Shown piece by piece: positions 1-5,016 of a stretch of 6,458 bases of DNA; the stretch's first letter is position 1; every line of letters starts with the position of its first letter. The DNA is from Bacteroidota bacterium (lineage in GTDB: Bacteria > Bacteroidota > Bacteroidia > AKYH767-A > JABDAW01), in the NCBI GenBank assembly GCA_023251595.1, contig JAHEYM010000241.1, forward strand, positions 1 through 6,458, in the 5' to 3' direction. The notes below the pieces were generated by a model. It did not search any database, was not told the DNA's origin, and worked only from the letters and a program-made list of their open reading frames with translations. Made by a program: the position numbers and the translations under genes.

Positions 1-61
1 ATAGAAAACAGCACGCCACTTCTACCTTATCATTGTGCCCGTTCGGAACCTTAAGATTCTG

Positions 62-101
62 CACTTCCTCCCCCTGCGCCCCCTCAGGAGGGGGAGAATT
101 T
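62..101 (-). repeat. GC-rich inverted repeat, copy 1
   Basis: Read on the minus strand this copy contains TCTCCCCCTC, then GGGGGC, then a GGGGGAGG block. The same order of blocks occurs on the plus strand at 209-249. The two copies are roughly four-fifths alike by eye and point away from a shared centre near position 155. Each is itself able to fold, because CCCCCTC faces a GGGGG run. C-rich/G-rich hairpins of this style are frequent between genes in Bacteroidota, so this is probably a dispersed repeat. Confidence 0.7.
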
Positions 102-102
102 A

Positions 103-207
103 ATTCATATCTTTTTGCTAAAAGATATGAATAGGAACAATAAATTATTGATCATAAATTTATTGGAAATATATATAATATTCTTTTCCTTGCACAAGGA
201 AAAGAAT
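103..207. repeat. three consecutive AT-rich hairpins
   Basis: Hairpin A (103-132) has a perfect 13-bp stem, ATTCATATCTTTT against its complement, with loop TGCT. The middle hairpin (138-165) has a 9-bp stem, CAATAAATT against AATTTATTG, with a 10-nt loop. Hairpin B (180-207) has a perfect 13-bp stem, ATTCTTTTCCTTG against CAAGGAAAAGAAT, with a 2-nt loop (or 12 bp with loop GCAC). A and B lie at equal distances from position 155 and abut the two inverted GC-rich repeats, so the whole of 62-249 is mirror-symmetric. Function is unknown. A non-autonomous mobile element or a structured transcript are the main options. Confidence 0.75.
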
Positions 208-208
208 C

Positions 209-249
209 CGAATCTCCCCCTCTGGTGGGGGCAGGCGGAGGAGAGCACA
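209..249 (+). repeat. GC-rich inverted repeat, copy 2
   Basis: This is the plus-strand partner of the repeat at 62-101. It contains TCTCCCCCTC, then GGTGGGGGC, then GGCGGAGG. It starts a few bases after hairpin B, just as copy 1 lies directly outside hairpin A. It gives no sign of being coding. Confidence 0.7.
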
Positions 250-333
250 ACAACTTTGTGGGAGAATGTCCAATGTCCCAAGCCCGATGTCCAATTTCAA
301 AGTGACAAATTATATAATTGAATATTTATCCTT

Positions 334-381
334 ACATGGAAATCCGAAATCGGAAATTGGAAATTGAAAAACATGGAAATT
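334..381 (+). repeat. short GGAAAT-type low-complexity repeat
   Basis: The hexamer GGAAAT occurs four times, with a near copy (CCGAAAT) as well, partly spaced 7-8 bp apart. ACATGGAAAT occurs at both ends of the block, at 334 and at 371. Degenerate runs of this type are common intergenic filler in Bacteroidota. No function can be assigned. Confidence 0.55.
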
Positions 382-404
382 GTTCATTCTACCTTAAACC
401 TTGA

Positions 405-434
405 CGTCCCTTGCCTGCCGGCCGGCAAGGGACG
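405..434. other. strong GC-rich hairpin
   Basis: CGTCCCTTGCC (405-415) pairs perfectly with GGCAAGGGACG (424-434), giving an 11-bp stem and an 8-nt loop that itself contains GCCGGC-like sequence. No T-run follows, so it is not a standard intrinsic terminator. It stands alone between AT-rich segments and is most likely part of a dispersed repeat. Confidence 0.7.
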
Positions 435-654
435 GCAGAATGTTGTTAATGATGAGACTGGTCAGGAAAGTGAAAGAAAAACTTTATCCTCACCACATTC
501 AACCTTCATAGAAAATTGTTGCCCCCCACCTTATCATTTCGGCTGCCGTAAAGGGAGAACGGTCAAGTTTGTGAGCAAACATTGCGTCGTATTAAAGGTT
601 AAAAAATCAAAAATAAGGTGAGATAATCGGATAACTGAGAAAATTCCGCTGGCA

Positions 655-679
655 CTCTTCGTGTAACTTCGCGTCTTCG
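655..679 (-). repeat. CGCGAAG-type repeat fragment
   Basis: On the minus strand this reads CGAAGACGCGAAG followed by TTACACGAAGAG, a run of purine-rich (C)RCGAAG units. Related runs occur at 1247-1265 (plus strand) and 2619-2640 (minus strand). I recall such cgcaaagac/ttacacaaag strings as common non-coding debris in Bacteroidota genomes. Confidence 0.45.
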
Positions 680-812
680 ATCCTTCGAGGCATAAACCAC
701 TGAAAATAATTGGACTGATACTCAGTAGTTTACATCGAAATTGGCATCTTTTCGAAAAATATTTCACTACCACATTAAACATTTTGGCTTTTTTATGATC
801 TAACTATTGTAG

Positions 813-887
813 AGACCTTGCATGCAAGGTCTTAAATGGAACCGCCCTGAAAGGGCAAACAATGTCAGCGACGGACGAAGTCCATCG
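813..887. repeat. 20-bp palindrome plus twin GAA-loop hairpins
   Basis: Positions 813-832 form a perfect 20-bp palindrome centred on TTGCATGCAA. Shortly downstream are two hairpins with identical GAA loops. The first is GCCCT-GAA-AGGGC at 844-856. The second is CGACGGAC-GAA-GTCCATCG at 869-887, with one mismatch in an 8-bp stem. The twin-hairpin layout with an unpaired linker containing AACAATGTCAG resembles a repeat I recall from many Bacteroidota intergenic regions. An open frame runs through it (822-1013), but its sequence is dictated by the hairpins, so I do not call a gene. Confidence 0.65.
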
Positions 888-944
888 AAAAAAAATATTC
901 ACATGCACATAATAATATATAACAACATCCGTTTTCGACAAGTC

Positions 945-1002
945 AATAACCCGGACATTCATGTTCGGAAATTAATAACCCAATCATTTATGTTTGGAAA
1001 CA
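945..1002 (+). repeat. two tandem 29-bp hairpin repeats
   Basis: Unit 1 (945-973) and unit 2 (974-1002) match at 22 of 29 positions, and both begin AATAACCC. Each holds a hairpin: CCGGACAT/ATGTTCGG with loop TC in unit 1, and CCAATCAT/ATGTTTGG with loop TT in unit 2. The third stem pair changes from G-C to A-T on both sides, so pairing is kept. The fourth goes from G-T to A-T, and only the fifth is lost in unit 2. This suggests that the structure, not the sequence, is conserved. Confidence 0.65.
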
Positions 1003-1187
1003 ATAAAAATTAAATGATCGCATAATAATAAAAACAATTCTCCGTTCAACACAAAATAAATTGAAAATAAATTCATAGCTAATCACTATTAAGTCGTTGC
1101 AGGCAACTCTCTACATATAACTCATAACTCTAAACGGGATCTTTATCGAGAACAACTTTACTAATTAATCATTCTTGTTCATTATCA

Positions 1188-1214
1188 GTGAAACGCTATC
1201 CAATAGCGAATCAC
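1188..1214. other. 27-nt hairpin with symmetric AA internal loop
   Basis: GTGA (1188-1191) pairs with TCAC (1211-1214), and CGCTAT (1194-1199) pairs with ATAGCG (1203-1208). They are separated by AA on each side and capped by loop CCA. There are ten base pairs in total with a symmetric interruption. No T-run follows. It could be a repeat unit or a structured RNA element; nothing decides between them. Confidence 0.6.
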
Positions 1215-1246
1215 AGCCCGTTCTTAACCTTCTGATATTATTATCC

Positions 1247-1265
1247 CGCAAAGACGCAAAGACGC
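1247..1265 (+). repeat. CGCAAAGA tandem repeat
   Basis: CGCAAAGACGCAAAGACGC is a 7-bp unit (CGCAAAGA-like) repeated about two and a half times. It is related to the minus-strand runs at 655-679 and 2619-2640. Its function is unknown. Confidence 0.6.
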
Positions 1266-1516
1266 ATAAATGCAAAAATGCGTATGAGCGTGTATTGCTA
1301 TATATATACATTTAACCAATCACCAAATTACAAAATAACAAAATCAGCAAATGAATTCCGGCACGATGTTTGTAAGCAATTATAATTATATATCACACAC
1401 TAAAACCATATAATATGAATTAAAAATTACCAATCACGAATGCGCATAGTGAGATTACGATTAAACACAATTCAATATTAAAAACAAATTAATTAAACAA
1501 TGCAAAAACAAAAAAA

Positions 1517-2431
1517 ATGAAAAGAAAATCTTGTAATGAACTGAACATGGTTGATTCGCTCTTATTGTTCTGCGATCAACAAACCGGTGCAACAGCCGGA
1601 CTCTCTGCTTTCGCACCTCTGTTAGGAGATACGCGAAACAAACGCAACGTGATCCATCAATACGATCAGGTCACGATGACAGGAACGAAAGGTATAACGG
1701 CTGCCAGCAAAAAAGATCGTGAACAAATGATCATTCTTGCTGTTAAATGCAGAAACTCGTTGGTAGCTTTCGCGACTGCGAATGGTGACATTGCTCTTAA
1801 GTCAAAAGTTAATTTCACCAAATCACAACTGATTGGGATGAAAAAACAGGAGGCTGCAGATGCTTGTCAGATCATCAGTACAGAAGCGATTGCCAACCTT
1901 GTGGGCGCAACACCCTTTGGTTTGATCGATCTGGATGTTAACAACCTGCAAACCCTCTGTTCGAACTACCAATTGTTTCTTCAAAATCCGAGGCTTGCAA
2001 TTGTAACGAGAAAAGAGGCCGGTAAGCAACGAGATCTTCTGCTTGCAGAGTTGATCAAAGTAAATCTGATGGGTCAAATGGATCCGATGGTTCAGACGCT
2101 TCGTGCAACCAATCCTTCTTTTGTGGGTGGTTACGAGAGTTCACGTATTATTTCTGATCTCGGTAGAAACATCACGAAGATGCGTGGAGTCGTTACCGAT
2201 GCAAACGGTGTTGCTCTCGCAAATGTCCCGATTCAAATCCGGAACATTTCGGGCGGTGCTGTTTATAACACGGTGACTGATAATAACGGAAATTTCATTA
2301 TCCTGAATATCGCGAGTGGCGACTACAACGCCACCGTAACTGCTGTAGGCTATAAACCCGTAACAGAAACAGGATTGCATTTCGCACCCGGCAAAGAAAT
2401 CGGGCGAAATTTTATGCTCAGCGCTGCATAG
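1517..2431 (+). CDS. carboxypeptidase regulatory-like domain protein
   Basis: This 304-residue protein has two parts. Residues 1-215 are predicted largely helical, lack a signal peptide or membrane segment, and fit no named domain I can place. I recall similar helical N-terminal regions in uncharacterised Bacteroidota proteins. Residues 222-304 match a carboxypeptidase-regulatory-like beta-sandwich (CarboxypepD_reg type): MRGVVTDANGVALANVPIQI, then TVTDNNGNFIILNIASGDY, then VTAVGYKPV. Such domains are usually found in exported or outer-membrane proteins, so the missing signal peptide is odd. The start is an ATG in A-rich sequence without a Shine-Dalgarno site, which is normal in this phylum. 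A six-codon ORF (ATG at 1500) ends in TGA overlapping this ATG. The gene is visibly richer in G+C than its flanks. It stands alone and is followed by a terminator. Its function is unknown; the domain call is firm and the role is not. Confidence 0.9.
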   Translation: MKRKSCNELNMVDSLLLFCDQQTGATAGLSAFAPLLGDTRNKRNVIHQYDQVTMTGTKGITAASKKDREQMIILAVKCRNSLVAFATANGDIALKSKVNFTKSQLIGMKKQEAADACQIISTEAIANLVGATPFGLIDLDVNNLQTLCSNYQLFLQNPRLAIVTRKEAGKQRDLLLAELIKVNLMGQMDPMVQTLRATNPSFVGGYESSRIISDLGRNITKMRGVVTDANGVALANVPIQIRNISGGAVYNTVTDNNGNFIILNIASGDYNATVTAVGYKPVTETGLHFAPGKEIGRNFMLSAA

Positions 2432-2435
2432 CACC

Positions 2436-2480
2436 CCCCACCCTACTAAACTCCTCCCCATTTGGGGAGGTTGGGAGGGG
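2436..2480. repeat. GC-rich hairpin repeat after the gene
   Basis: An inner perfect stem CCTCCCC (2453-2459) / GGGGAGG (2464-2470), with loop ATTT, sits inside an imperfect outer stem, CCCCACCC (2436-2443) against GGGAGGGG (2473-2480). It resembles the C-rich/G-rich repeats at 62-101 and 209-249 in style. It lies between the stop codon and the intrinsic terminator. Confidence 0.7.
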
Positions 2481-2485
2481 TCATG

Positions 2486-2512
2486 AAGGGTCGGAGAAAT
2501 CTGACCCTTTTT
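2486..2512 (+). terminator. intrinsic terminator with GAAA tetraloop
   Basis: AAGGGTCGGA (2486-2495) pairs with TCTGACCCTT (2500-2509), giving a 10-bp stem with one G-T pair, capped by GAAA, a GNRA tetraloop. A T-run (2508-2512) follows. It lies 55 bp after the stop codon of the preceding gene and is the clearest terminator in the window. Confidence 0.85.
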
Positions 2513-2618
2513 GTATTATAATGAGAATAATAACAATACTTCCTGTCTTCCTCGCAGGGACATCTACGAAAAATTTAATGATTTAAACAGCCCGGTAAGG
2601 TCCTCATTTTTGATCAAT

Positions 2619-2640
2619 AACTTTGTGTGTTTCGTGTTTG
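2619..2640 (-). repeat. third purine-rich repeat fragment
   Basis: On the minus strand this reads CAAACACGAAACACACAAAGTT, of the same style as the runs at 655-679 and 1247-1265. It lies just outside the left arm of the mobile element that follows. Confidence 0.35.
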
Positions 2641-2662
2641 ATGAGGTTTGCCTCACGCCTCA

Positions 2663-2722
2663 AACCTTATTACCTTAGTAACATTGGAATCGTGCTAAAA
2701 ACCCCAACCTTATTACCTTATT
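2663..2722 (+). repeat. left arm with two AACCTTATTACCTTA copies
   Basis: Copies start at 2663 and 2706, 43 bp apart. The 15-mer is itself two ACCTTA hexamers separated by TT. The first copy is extended by GTAACAT, which is matched in the outer right arm. The arm is the reverse complement, imperfect between the cores, of 2996-3057. Confidence 0.85.
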
Positions 2723-2835
2723 TGAATTGGGATAAAACACCATTTAAAACCGCAGAGATACCAATTGTTGTTAAATCCAGTACCTTTGTAGAAACCGGAA
2801 CAATATTCGTTTTATAATCTAATCTACCAGTAAAA

Positions 2836-3000
2836 ATGAAAATAGAATATAATAATTTATACACACATCTTATTCTGATCACCAAAAACAGATATCCGTT
2901 TATCGCGGAAAGTCAACGAATCAGGATCGAAAAATATATGACAGGAATCGTAACTAATAACGCCAGTAAATTGTACTCAATATACCCTAATCCGGAATAA
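2836..3000 (+). pseudogene. N-terminal remnant of an IS200/IS605-type Y1 transposase
   Basis: The 54-residue ORF reads NLYTHLILITKNRYPFI (residues 7-23), then RIRIEKYMTGIV (28-39), then ASKLYSIYPNPE to the stop. This is the pattern I know from the start of Y1 (IS200-like) transposases, which normally continue from NPE into H-x-H, the HUH metal-binding motif, and on to a catalytic tyrosine, for about 150 residues or more. Here the stop TAA falls inside the right inverted arm, so the HUH motif and tyrosine are absent and the product cannot be an active transposase. The deletion or recombination point lies within about 2991-3000. Family assignment rests on pattern recall and not on an alignment. 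Confidence 0.75.
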
Positions 3001-3057
3001 GGTAATAAGGTTGATGGTTTGGTAAGCAAAATCCCATGTTACTAAGGTAATAAGGTT
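2996..3057 (-). repeat. right arm with two inverted 15-mer copies
   Basis: TAAGGTAATAAGGTT occurs at 2998-3012 and 3043-3057, 45 bp apart. It mirrors the left arm. The first copy supplies the premature stop of the transposase remnant. Confidence 0.85.
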
Positions 3058-3250
3058 AGGTTCCAGACGAACATGCCGCGAAAATACAACAGAGACACCC
3101 TACTTCAAAACAACACTCATAAAGCACGGTCGTTCGCGTTCCATCCAGACATTTAAATGTGTAAATTATGTAACTCTTTTTTAAAATTGTGTAGAACTTT
3201 TTGTTTTATAATTACTCACCTTTGGACCGTAATAATTCTGGTATGCAATA

Positions 3251-3454
3251 ATGTCAAAATTAAATGATGCAAATAATAAAATAGTATGAAAAGTTGTATA
3301 TAGTTTTCACAAGTTTGAAAAGTATTATTTTGAAAAAGCCAATGCCGGCAAAATGAAAATGCACTTTCTTGAAACGAAGCTTTCAGTTGAAACAGCTCCA
3401 CTAAGTGCAGGTTTTAATGCAGTTTCTCCTTTTGCCATAGCAATCAGATATTAA
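3251..3454 (+). pseudogene. orphan coding tail with an in-frame TGA
   Basis: From 3290 to 3454 one frame reads as plausible protein, including FEKANAGKMKMHFLETKL and ending GFNAVSPFAIAIRY. The same frame continues upstream through a TGA (3287-3289) to an ATG at 3251, which would give MSKLNDANNKIV before the stop. Without readthrough the upstream part is only 12 codons. I do not recognise the family. It may be the 3' end of a degraded gene, since it ends 18 bp before the DUF2061 start, a spacing normal for an operon. A weak -7-like box (CACCTTTG, 3217-3224) lies upstream. Chance openness cannot be excluded. Confidence 0.35.
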
Positions 3455-3472
3455 ATAAATATCCCTCAAGAA

Positions 3473-3739
3473 ATGATAGAAAAACTTCTTCCTGAAACAC
3501 ATCATGCAACGGAGACACTTTCTAGGTCTATTTTAAAAACTGTTACTTACCGGGTAATTATCTTAATTCTTGATTTTACCTCAATTTATATTTTTACCGG
3601 ACAGATAAAAGTTGCCTTGGGTTTTATGATTGTGAGCAATATATATTCTACAGTGGGTTTCTTCTTTCACGAAAGAATTTGGGATAAAATAAAATGGGGC
3701 AAAATAATTTACAAAAAGACAGACCACACACATCGATGA
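3473..3739 (+). CDS. DUF2061 family small membrane protein
   Basis: This 88-residue protein matches the DUF2061 pattern. RSILKTVTYRV (residues 18-28) leads into a first membrane segment (about 26-42), a short turn containing TGQ, a second membrane segment (46-65), and the signature HERIWDKIKWGK (66-77). It should lie in the inner membrane with both termini on the same side. The biochemical role of the family is not established. In some Bacteroidota the domain is associated with sulfate-assimilation genes, but none is visible here. The ATG follows A-rich sequence without a Shine-Dalgarno site. The C-terminal end KKTDHTHR may not be native, because a coding-like frame continues at +1 immediately after it. 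Confidence 0.88.
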   Translation: MIEKLLPETHHATETLSRSILKTVTYRVIILILDFTSIYIFTGQIKVALGFMIVSNIYSTVGFFFHERIWDKIKWGKIIYKKTDHTHR

Positions 3740-3890
3740 CAAATGCGATCCGCTAATCGAATATGTGGGTCCCGCATACAGCGGTTTGTTGCGGACAAAA
3801 TATAATATTGATCTGGATTATCTCGAGACCGAAAATCCGATTCCAAATGTTATCAGTCCGCCGGAAAAAACTGAAATAGCAGTTTTTTAA
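3708..3890 (+). pseudogene. orphan coding tail after the DUF2061 gene
   Basis: In the +1 frame relative to the preceding gene, an open stretch without an ATG reads DDKCDPLIEYVGPAYSGLL, then RTKYNIDLDYLETENPIP, and ends EKTEIAVF. Codons are richer in G+C (CCG, CTG, CGG, CTC) than the surroundings, and the composition looks like genuine protein. The stop lies at the edge of a terminator-like hairpin, as expected for a true gene end. It overlaps the end of the DUF2061 gene by 32 bp. It may be the 3' end of an unrelated gene left by a deletion, or a C-terminal extension lost by frameshift. I do not recognise the family. Confidence 0.45.
3865..3888. terminator. terminator-like hairpin with A-tract and T-tract
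   Basis: AAAAAACTG (3865-3873) pairs perfectly with CAGTTTTTT (3880-3888) around loop AAATAG. The T-run of six makes it a plausible, possibly bidirectional, intrinsic terminator, though the stem is AT-rich and weak. It separates the DUF2061 region from the promoter of the response regulator. Confidence 0.5.
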
Positions 3891-3901
3891 GGAAGAGTCA
3901 G

Positions 3902-3933
3902 TTGTGATAAGTAAAAAGATTTACCTACTTTTG
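3902..3933 (+). promoter_or_regulatory. Bacteroidota-type promoter for the response regulator
   Basis: TTG (3902-3904) and TACTTTTG (3926-3933) match the -33 TTG and -7 TAnnTTTG elements of the Bacteroidota primary sigma factor, with a 21-bp spacer. The -7 box ends 26 bp before the start codon, which gives a short leader. The regulator is therefore probably transcribed separately from the upstream genes. Confidence 0.7.
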
Positions 3934-3959
3934 CAAGCATTAAGAACTATATTTTTAAT

Positions 3960-4652
3960 ATGAATTGTCTAATTGTTGATGACAACATTATGGCTCGGGC
4001 CTTGGTGAAAGAAATGCTTTCTCATTTCGAATATTTGAACTTGATTGCGGAATGTGAAAACCCATTGGAAGCAATCAATATAATGAAAAGAGATACAATT
4101 GACCTTGTTTTTCTCGACATCGAAATGCCAAAAATGAACGGGTTAGAATTCTTGGGAAGTCTGGAAACAAGACCTCTAATTATTCTTATTACTGCTAAAG
4201 CAGAATATGCAGTTAAGGCTTTCGAATACAATGTCGTGGATTATTTGGTCTCCCCCATCAAAGAAGAACGTTTTATTAAAGCCGTAAATCGCGCTCAAAG
4301 TTTGTTTGACTCCTCCAAAAATACGATTGAATTACCAGGAAAAGACTTTATTTTTATTAGAGAAAAAAATGTTTTGACAAAAATCAGAACTTCTGAAATA
4401 CTTTATATTCAAGCACTTGGCGATTACATTTCCATACACACTTATACCAAAACGTACACAGTTCGTCTCAATCTGAAAATTGCAGAGGAAAAACTTCCAA
4501 GTGATAGATTCTTCCGCCTACACCGCTCTTATATCGTTGCCATTGATAAAGTCGATTCAATGGAGGAAAATACAGTCTCAATAAACAATAAGCTTATACC
4601 TGTTGGCGATATGTATAGGACTGTTTTTATGAGGAAACTTAATCTGTTATAA
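3960..4652 (+). CDS. LytTR-family response regulator
   Basis: This 230-residue protein is a cytoplasmic transcription regulator with a receiver domain (about residues 1-115) and a LytTR DNA-binding domain (about 130-230). The acidic pair D7-D8 and the phosphoacceptor D53, in FLDIEMP, are present, as is T78 in LITAK. The conserved lysine expected in the DYLxKP motif is replaced: residues 94-99 read DYLVSP, with Ser98 encoded by TCC at 4251. LytTR hallmarks are FFRLHRSYIV (184-193) and VGDMYRTVF (215-223). The length is typical of the family. It should bind direct-repeat sites upstream of its targets, which cannot be identified here. Normal partners are LytS-type kinases; the nearest kinase, at 5499, is of another class. 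The start is fixed by the promoter spacing and by the receiver domain beginning at once. Confidence 0.95.
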   Translation: MNCLIVDDNIMARALVKEMLSHFEYLNLIAECENPLEAINIMKRDTIDLVFLDIEMPKMNGLEFLGSLETRPLIILITAKAEYAVKAFEYNVVDYLVSPIKEERFIKAVNRAQSLFDSSKNTIELPGKDFIFIREKNVLTKIRTSEILYIQALGDYISIHTYTKTYTVRLNLKIAEEKLPSDRFFRLHRSYIVAIDKVDSMEENTVSINNKLIPVGDMYRTVFMRKLNLL

Positions 4653-5016
4653 CCCACTCATATTTTTGCATTTTTTTTGTTGGGCAAACCATGTTCATCG
4701 TGCTAATACTCCTTTTTAGCTCTTTTTTTAACCCATTGAACGCATTTATAATCGTGAAACGTTTTTACGGGATTATCTTTGTAACGCCGTTTGACAAAGC
4801 ATCATCTAAGACTACATTTCCTCCTTCCGGGACTATTGCACTCAATCCCCAGGTCAATTATTAGTGCTACTTATATTTAACATTCTTAAATTTATGGCAA
4901 CGGATGAATAACAATTACTTCAATAATCCCTCATCCAAACCAATACTCTTGGGGGCGAATTAGCAAATCACGCCTTTTCCAGTACCGACAATGAATTTAT
5001 AACTTATAAATAAAAC
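4653..5016. other. intergenic gap without a supported gene
   Basis: This AT-rich gap between the response regulator and the next ORF has T-runs soon after the regulator's stop. It contains an exact -7 box, TATCTTTG (4774-4781), but no TTG at suitable spacing upstream; the nearest is 35 bp away. An inverted pair ATAATC / GATTAT brackets it loosely. A short open stretch from about 4778 to a TAG near 4862 could encode TPPSGT-like text but has no start codon and no recognisable family. I see no RNA gene or clear terminator. Confidence 0.5.

Larger units (their letters stand above)
1..1516. other. gene-free, repeat-rich region
   Basis: I find no convincing protein-coding gene here. The open frames present are short, cross obvious hairpins and palindromes, and resemble no family I know. 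The stretch holds several hairpin and palindromic repeats, which are listed separately, set in AT-rich sequence. Positions 1266-1516, just before the first gene, are very AT-rich and A-rich near the end. I see no convincing TTG/TAnnTTTG promoter there; the best -7 candidate, GATGTTTG at 1365-1372, has no partner. Confidence 0.7.
2663..3057. mobile_element. small element with nested inverted arms and a transposase remnant
   Basis: The outer arms are a perfect 22-bp inverted repeat (2663-2684 against 3036-3057). The inner arms are a perfect 18-bp inverted repeat (2705-2722 against 2996-3013). Each arm contains the 15-mer AACCTTATTACCTTA, so it occurs four times: 2663, 2706, and inverted at 2998 and 3043. 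Sequence between outer and inner copies is also loosely inverted, so each arm is really about 60-70 bp of imperfect terminal repeat. Inside lies the start of an IS200/IS605-type transposase gene. No target duplication is seen, which fits that family. It is probably a non-autonomous derivative left by an internal deletion, or a REP-like array with its transposase remnant. Confidence 0.75.

Noticed and set aside
115..321. 68-codon open frame on the plus strand
   Set aside because: It runs through three hairpins and a GC-rich repeat, so its sequence is set by the repeats, and it resembles no protein.
364..621. 85-codon open frame on the plus strand
   Set aside because: It crosses the low-complexity repeat and the 11-bp hairpin. 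Composition is not protein-like and the length is near chance level.
534..782. 82-codon open frame on the minus strand
   Set aside because: It has no family resemblance, lies in repeat-rich DNA and overlaps another equally poor frame.
822..1013. 63-codon open frame starting in the 20-bp palindrome
   Set aside because: It spans the twin hairpins and the tandem hairpin repeats. The peptide is a by-product of repeat structure.
1..1516. tRNA, rRNA or a known riboswitch
   Set aside because: I find no cloverleaf, no rRNA-like conserved core and no riboswitch motif I can recognise among the hairpins.
1823..2461. Minus-strand frames opposite the 1517-2431 gene
   Set aside because: They are antisense shadows of a gene with a recognisable domain and good codon use.
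2623..2817. 64-codon frame over the left arm of the element
   Set aside because: It is built from the inverted-arm repeats. I see no family match, although its last 25 residues could be a remnant.
2663..3057. CRISPR array or integron attC site
   Set aside because: The four repeats occur as an inverted pair of pairs without regular spacers, and no integrase or cas gene is present.
3287..3289. In-frame TGA as a selenocysteine or recoded codon
   Set aside because: No selenocysteine-insertion hairpin follows, no known selenoprotein motif surrounds it, and TGA is used as a normal stop nearby at 3737-3739.
3216..3401. 61-codon frame on the minus strand
   Set aside because: It lies opposite the orphan coding tail, is cysteine- and phenylalanine-rich, and shows no recognisable motif.
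4774..4781. TATCTTTG as a promoter
   Set aside because: The -7 match is exact, but no TTG lies at suitable spacing and no supported gene starts just downstream.
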